16,318 bases of DNA, from positions 1-16,318 of the forward strand of contig JARDZO010000109.1 in NCBI GenBank assembly GCA_029240815.1, written 5' to 3'. This DNA is from Brevibacillus sp. (GTDB lineage: Bacteria > Bacillota > Bacilli > Brevibacillales > Brevibacillaceae). The position numbers were made by a program, and so were the translations under genes. The notes beneath the pieces are model-generated. The model saw only the letters and a program-made list of their open reading frames with translations. It made no database searches and was not told the DNA's origin. Shown piece by piece: positions 14,771 to 16,318 of this stretch. Numbering within the stretch: position 1 is the stretch's first letter; each line of letters starts with the position of its first letter.

Positions 14771-14817
14771 GGAGAAGCAGGTTTCCAGGCGGAGCGCAGT
14801 CGGAAACCTGCTTCTCC
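14771..14817. repeat. Perfect 16-bp inverted repeat, 15-nt loop
   Basis: GGAGAAGCAGGTTTCC (14771-14786) and its exact complement (14802-14817) flank a 15-base loop. The stem is longer than that of the other hairpins in the window, and no T run follows directly on either strand, so it is not a typical terminator. It lies about 45 bp after the stop of the methionine aminopeptidase gene. It may be a copy of a dispersed intergenic repeat or an RNA 3'-end stabiliser; the sequence alone does not decide. Confidence 0.75.
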
Positions 14818-14862
14818 CCACCTCAGCTATGTTGGTAGCCGGAGTCCTTTCCCTTTATCAAG

Positions 14863-15598
14863 CTAGGCAGTCAGGATGATCGGCTGCCCATTCGTTACGA
14901 CAACCGTATGCTCGTACTGAGCTACCAGGCTTTTATCTGGCGTGATCAGGGCCCAGCCGTCTTTGCCGTCATTTACGTATTCCGTCCCGGTCGAGATGAA
15001 CGTTTCGACGGCAATCACCAACCCATCCGTGAGCAATCTTTTATCCCACTTATCAAAGTAATTCAGAATATGGGTAGGTTCCTCATGCAGACTCTTCCCA
15101 ATCCCATGCCCCGTCAAGTTTTTCACTACGGTAAAACCGTTGCGACGCGCTTCATTCTGGACGATCCGCCCGATCTGGCTCAGTTTTGATCCAGCCTTAG
15201 CCGATGCCAGCGCTTTATACAATGACTCTTCCGCGCATTTGCACAGTGCTTGCTTGCGGTCATCGCCTTCACCGACCACGATCGATGCCCCCGTGTCTGC
15301 ATAGTACCCGTCGAGCTCTGCTGACACGCCAATATTGATCAGATCGCCTTCCTTCAGCCGATAGCCATCTGGTATTCCGTGAGCGACTACGTGATTCACA
15401 CTGATGCAGGTGTAACCCGGGAACTCGTACTCTCGCCTCGGTGCGGAATGGGCACCGTATTTTGTTAACACATCTTTTCCGATCTCATCTAGTTCTTTTG
15501 TTGACACGCCTTGCCTGCAGCATCGCTTCTCTCGCCTCTGCCACGATCCTGCCGACTCGTTTCAGACAGATCAGATCCATTTCATTTTGAATGGACAT
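14863..15598 (-). pseudogene. map: Type I methionine aminopeptidase, apparently frameshifted
   Basis: Removes the initiator Met in intact family members. The likely original start is ATG 15598, with GGAGG 8 nt upstream. It encodes a typical N-terminal helix (MDLICLKRVGRIVAEAREAMLQA) but stops after 37 codons. The rest continues in another frame from 15507 (GTG, no binding site) as 214 residues: STKELDEIG, NHVVAHGIP, GHGIG, and the C-terminal QYEHT. The usual PG turn before STKELD is missing, so a small deletion at about 15508-15516 is likely. In the 214-residue numbering, metal ligands Asp71, His134, Glu168 and Glu199 remain, but the first Asp (NID in the family) is Gly60. Two independent lesions suggest a decaying extra copy. 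A sequencing error could explain the frameshift but not readily the Gly as well. Alternatively the short GTG form is made and has a changed function. Confidence 0.8.
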
Positions 15599-15656
15599 GC
15601 AGATATCCTCCTGTGTGTAAAGAATATCCACATCATATCCTATTTATTGGTGAGTA

Positions 15657-16318
15657 TTATACAAATCGATTGAGCGCAAACGGCGACAGATCGAAGTCCG
15701 TTTTCCCCTGCAAGGTCAGTTGCGCGGAAATCTCCCCGACGACACTGGCAAATTTGAAGCCGTGTGCGGAACAGGCGGATACGATCAGGACATGGTCATG
15801 GTTGGGATGGCGGTCGATGATGAAATCGTGATCCGGCGTCCAGGTGACCAGACAGACTTGTCCTCGTACCAGCTTGTTGGAGACATGAGGGAAGAACCGC
15901 TCTGCGACGGTAAATAGATCTCCGTCATCGTCGGGATCGCTGCCGAACTCGCGATTCACCTGATCAGGATTAACATTTACTCCTGCATCGTGACTGCCGA
16001 TTTTCAATCCTGAGCCTTGCATGCTCGGAAAGCCGTAGAAGCGGTCTCCTGGAAGGTCCACGAAATACGAAGGGAACTTCCCGAGCCCGTACACAGACTC
16101 ATCTGCTTCGTACCAGACCACGGTTTTGCGGAACGGCTGCAGAGGTATCTCCAGGTCTTTGAGCAACGAGCCTGTCCATGAACCCGCAGTCACAATCAGC
16201 TTGTCTGCATGGTAGTCTCCCTGCACAGTGTGCACGGTTACGCCATCCGCATGATACGTAATGGATTGGGCACGGGTATTCGTGACCAGGTCCGCACCAT
16301 TTTGCGTAGCCAGATGTC
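15657..16318 (-). CDS. FAD-dependent amine oxidase, sarcosine / N-methyl-L-tryptophan oxidase type, partial
   Basis: The C-terminal 219 residues of a monomeric sarcosine oxidase family protein; the 5' part with the FAD-binding GxGxxG lies beyond the right edge. Marks are ADKLIVTAGSW (the end of the dinucleotide fold), LQPFRKTVVWYE, FPSYFVDLPGDRFYGFPS, QVCLVTWTPDHDFIIDRHP and SAHGFKFASVVGE. The Cys in QVCLVTWTPD is at the place where the family attaches FAD covalently, and the HGFKF segment carries the conserved active-site Lys. It would oxidise an N-methylated or secondary amino acid to aldehyde or imine and hydrogen peroxide. Its stop is 58 bp before the aminopeptidase start. Nothing ties it to the acyl-CoA operon. 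Confidence 0.9.
   Translation of the reverse strand, partial: HLATQNGADLVTNTRAQSITYHADGVTVHTVQGDYHADKLIVTAGSWTGSLLKDLEIPLQPFRKTVVWYEADESVYGLGKFPSYFVDLPGDRFYGFPSMQGSGLKIGSHDAGVNVNPDQVNREFGSDPDDDGDLFTVAERFFPHVSNKLVRGQVCLVTWTPDHDFIIDRHPNHDHVLIVSACSAHGFKFASVVGEISAQLTLQGKTDFDLSPFALNRFV

Noticed and set aside
14639..14821. 60-codon minus-strand frame between the carboxylase and aminopeptidase genes
   Set aside because: It begins inside the 16-bp inverted repeat, has no binding site, and its translation resembles nothing I know.
15656..15661. TATAAT on the minus strand as a promoter for the aminopeptidase gene
   Set aside because: No acceptable -35 element at 16-18 bp upstream and no extended -10 motif.

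Overview
The window reads as a chromosomal segment of a low-to-moderate GC Firmicute, most like Brevibacillus or a close Paenibacillaceae relative. This is an inference from Bacillus-type ribosome binding sites (GGAGG 5-9 nt before starts), T-tailed hairpin terminators, a CitM-like transporter, and a gene set that recalls the Bacillus subtilis yng acyl-CoA cluster. All genes but one lie on the minus strand.

Layout, in minus-strand transcription order. (1) 16318-15657: C-terminal part of an FAD amine oxidase of the sarcosine / N-methyltryptophan oxidase type. (2) 15598-14863: a type I methionine aminopeptidase gene that looks broken, with a frameshift after about 30 codons and a metal-ligand Asp changed to Gly. 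(3) 14862-14322: about 540 bp without a gene, holding a 16-bp inverted repeat, two terminators, phased direct repeats and a predicted sigma-54 promoter. (4) 14321-4787: a tight ten-gene operon: acyl-CoA carboxylase beta subunit, AtuE/LiuC-like hydratase, AtuA-family protein and its detached small domain, two acyl-CoA dehydrogenases, crotonase, acyl-CoA ligase, MaoC dehydratase and a 71-residue biotin carrier protein. (5) 4512-4676: a 54-codon gene on the plus strand for a putative exported or membrane peptide, convergent with the operon and sharing its terminator. (6) 4336-2906: a PAS/AAA+ sigma-54-dependent activator. (7) 2793-1: a second predicted sigma-54 promoter driving a CitMHS transporter, a second AtuA-family protein and a second small AtuA-like domain protein cut by the window edge.

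Taken together, this looks like a sigma-54-controlled catabolic locus. It has one local activator, one operon for uptake plus an AtuA pair, and one operon for activating, dehydrogenating, carboxylating and hydrating a beta-methyl-branched acyl-CoA. Active-site residues support this: both dehydrogenases lack the usual C-terminal catalytic Glu and carry one at the isovaleryl-CoA dehydrogenase position, and one hydratase has the Gly substitution I associate with AtuE/LiuC. The set resembles the Pseudomonas atu/liu pathways for citronellol/geraniol and leucine. However, the biotin carboxylase, HMG-CoA lyase and any thiolase are not in the window, and the transporter family normally moves metal-citrate. 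The true substrate is therefore unknown.
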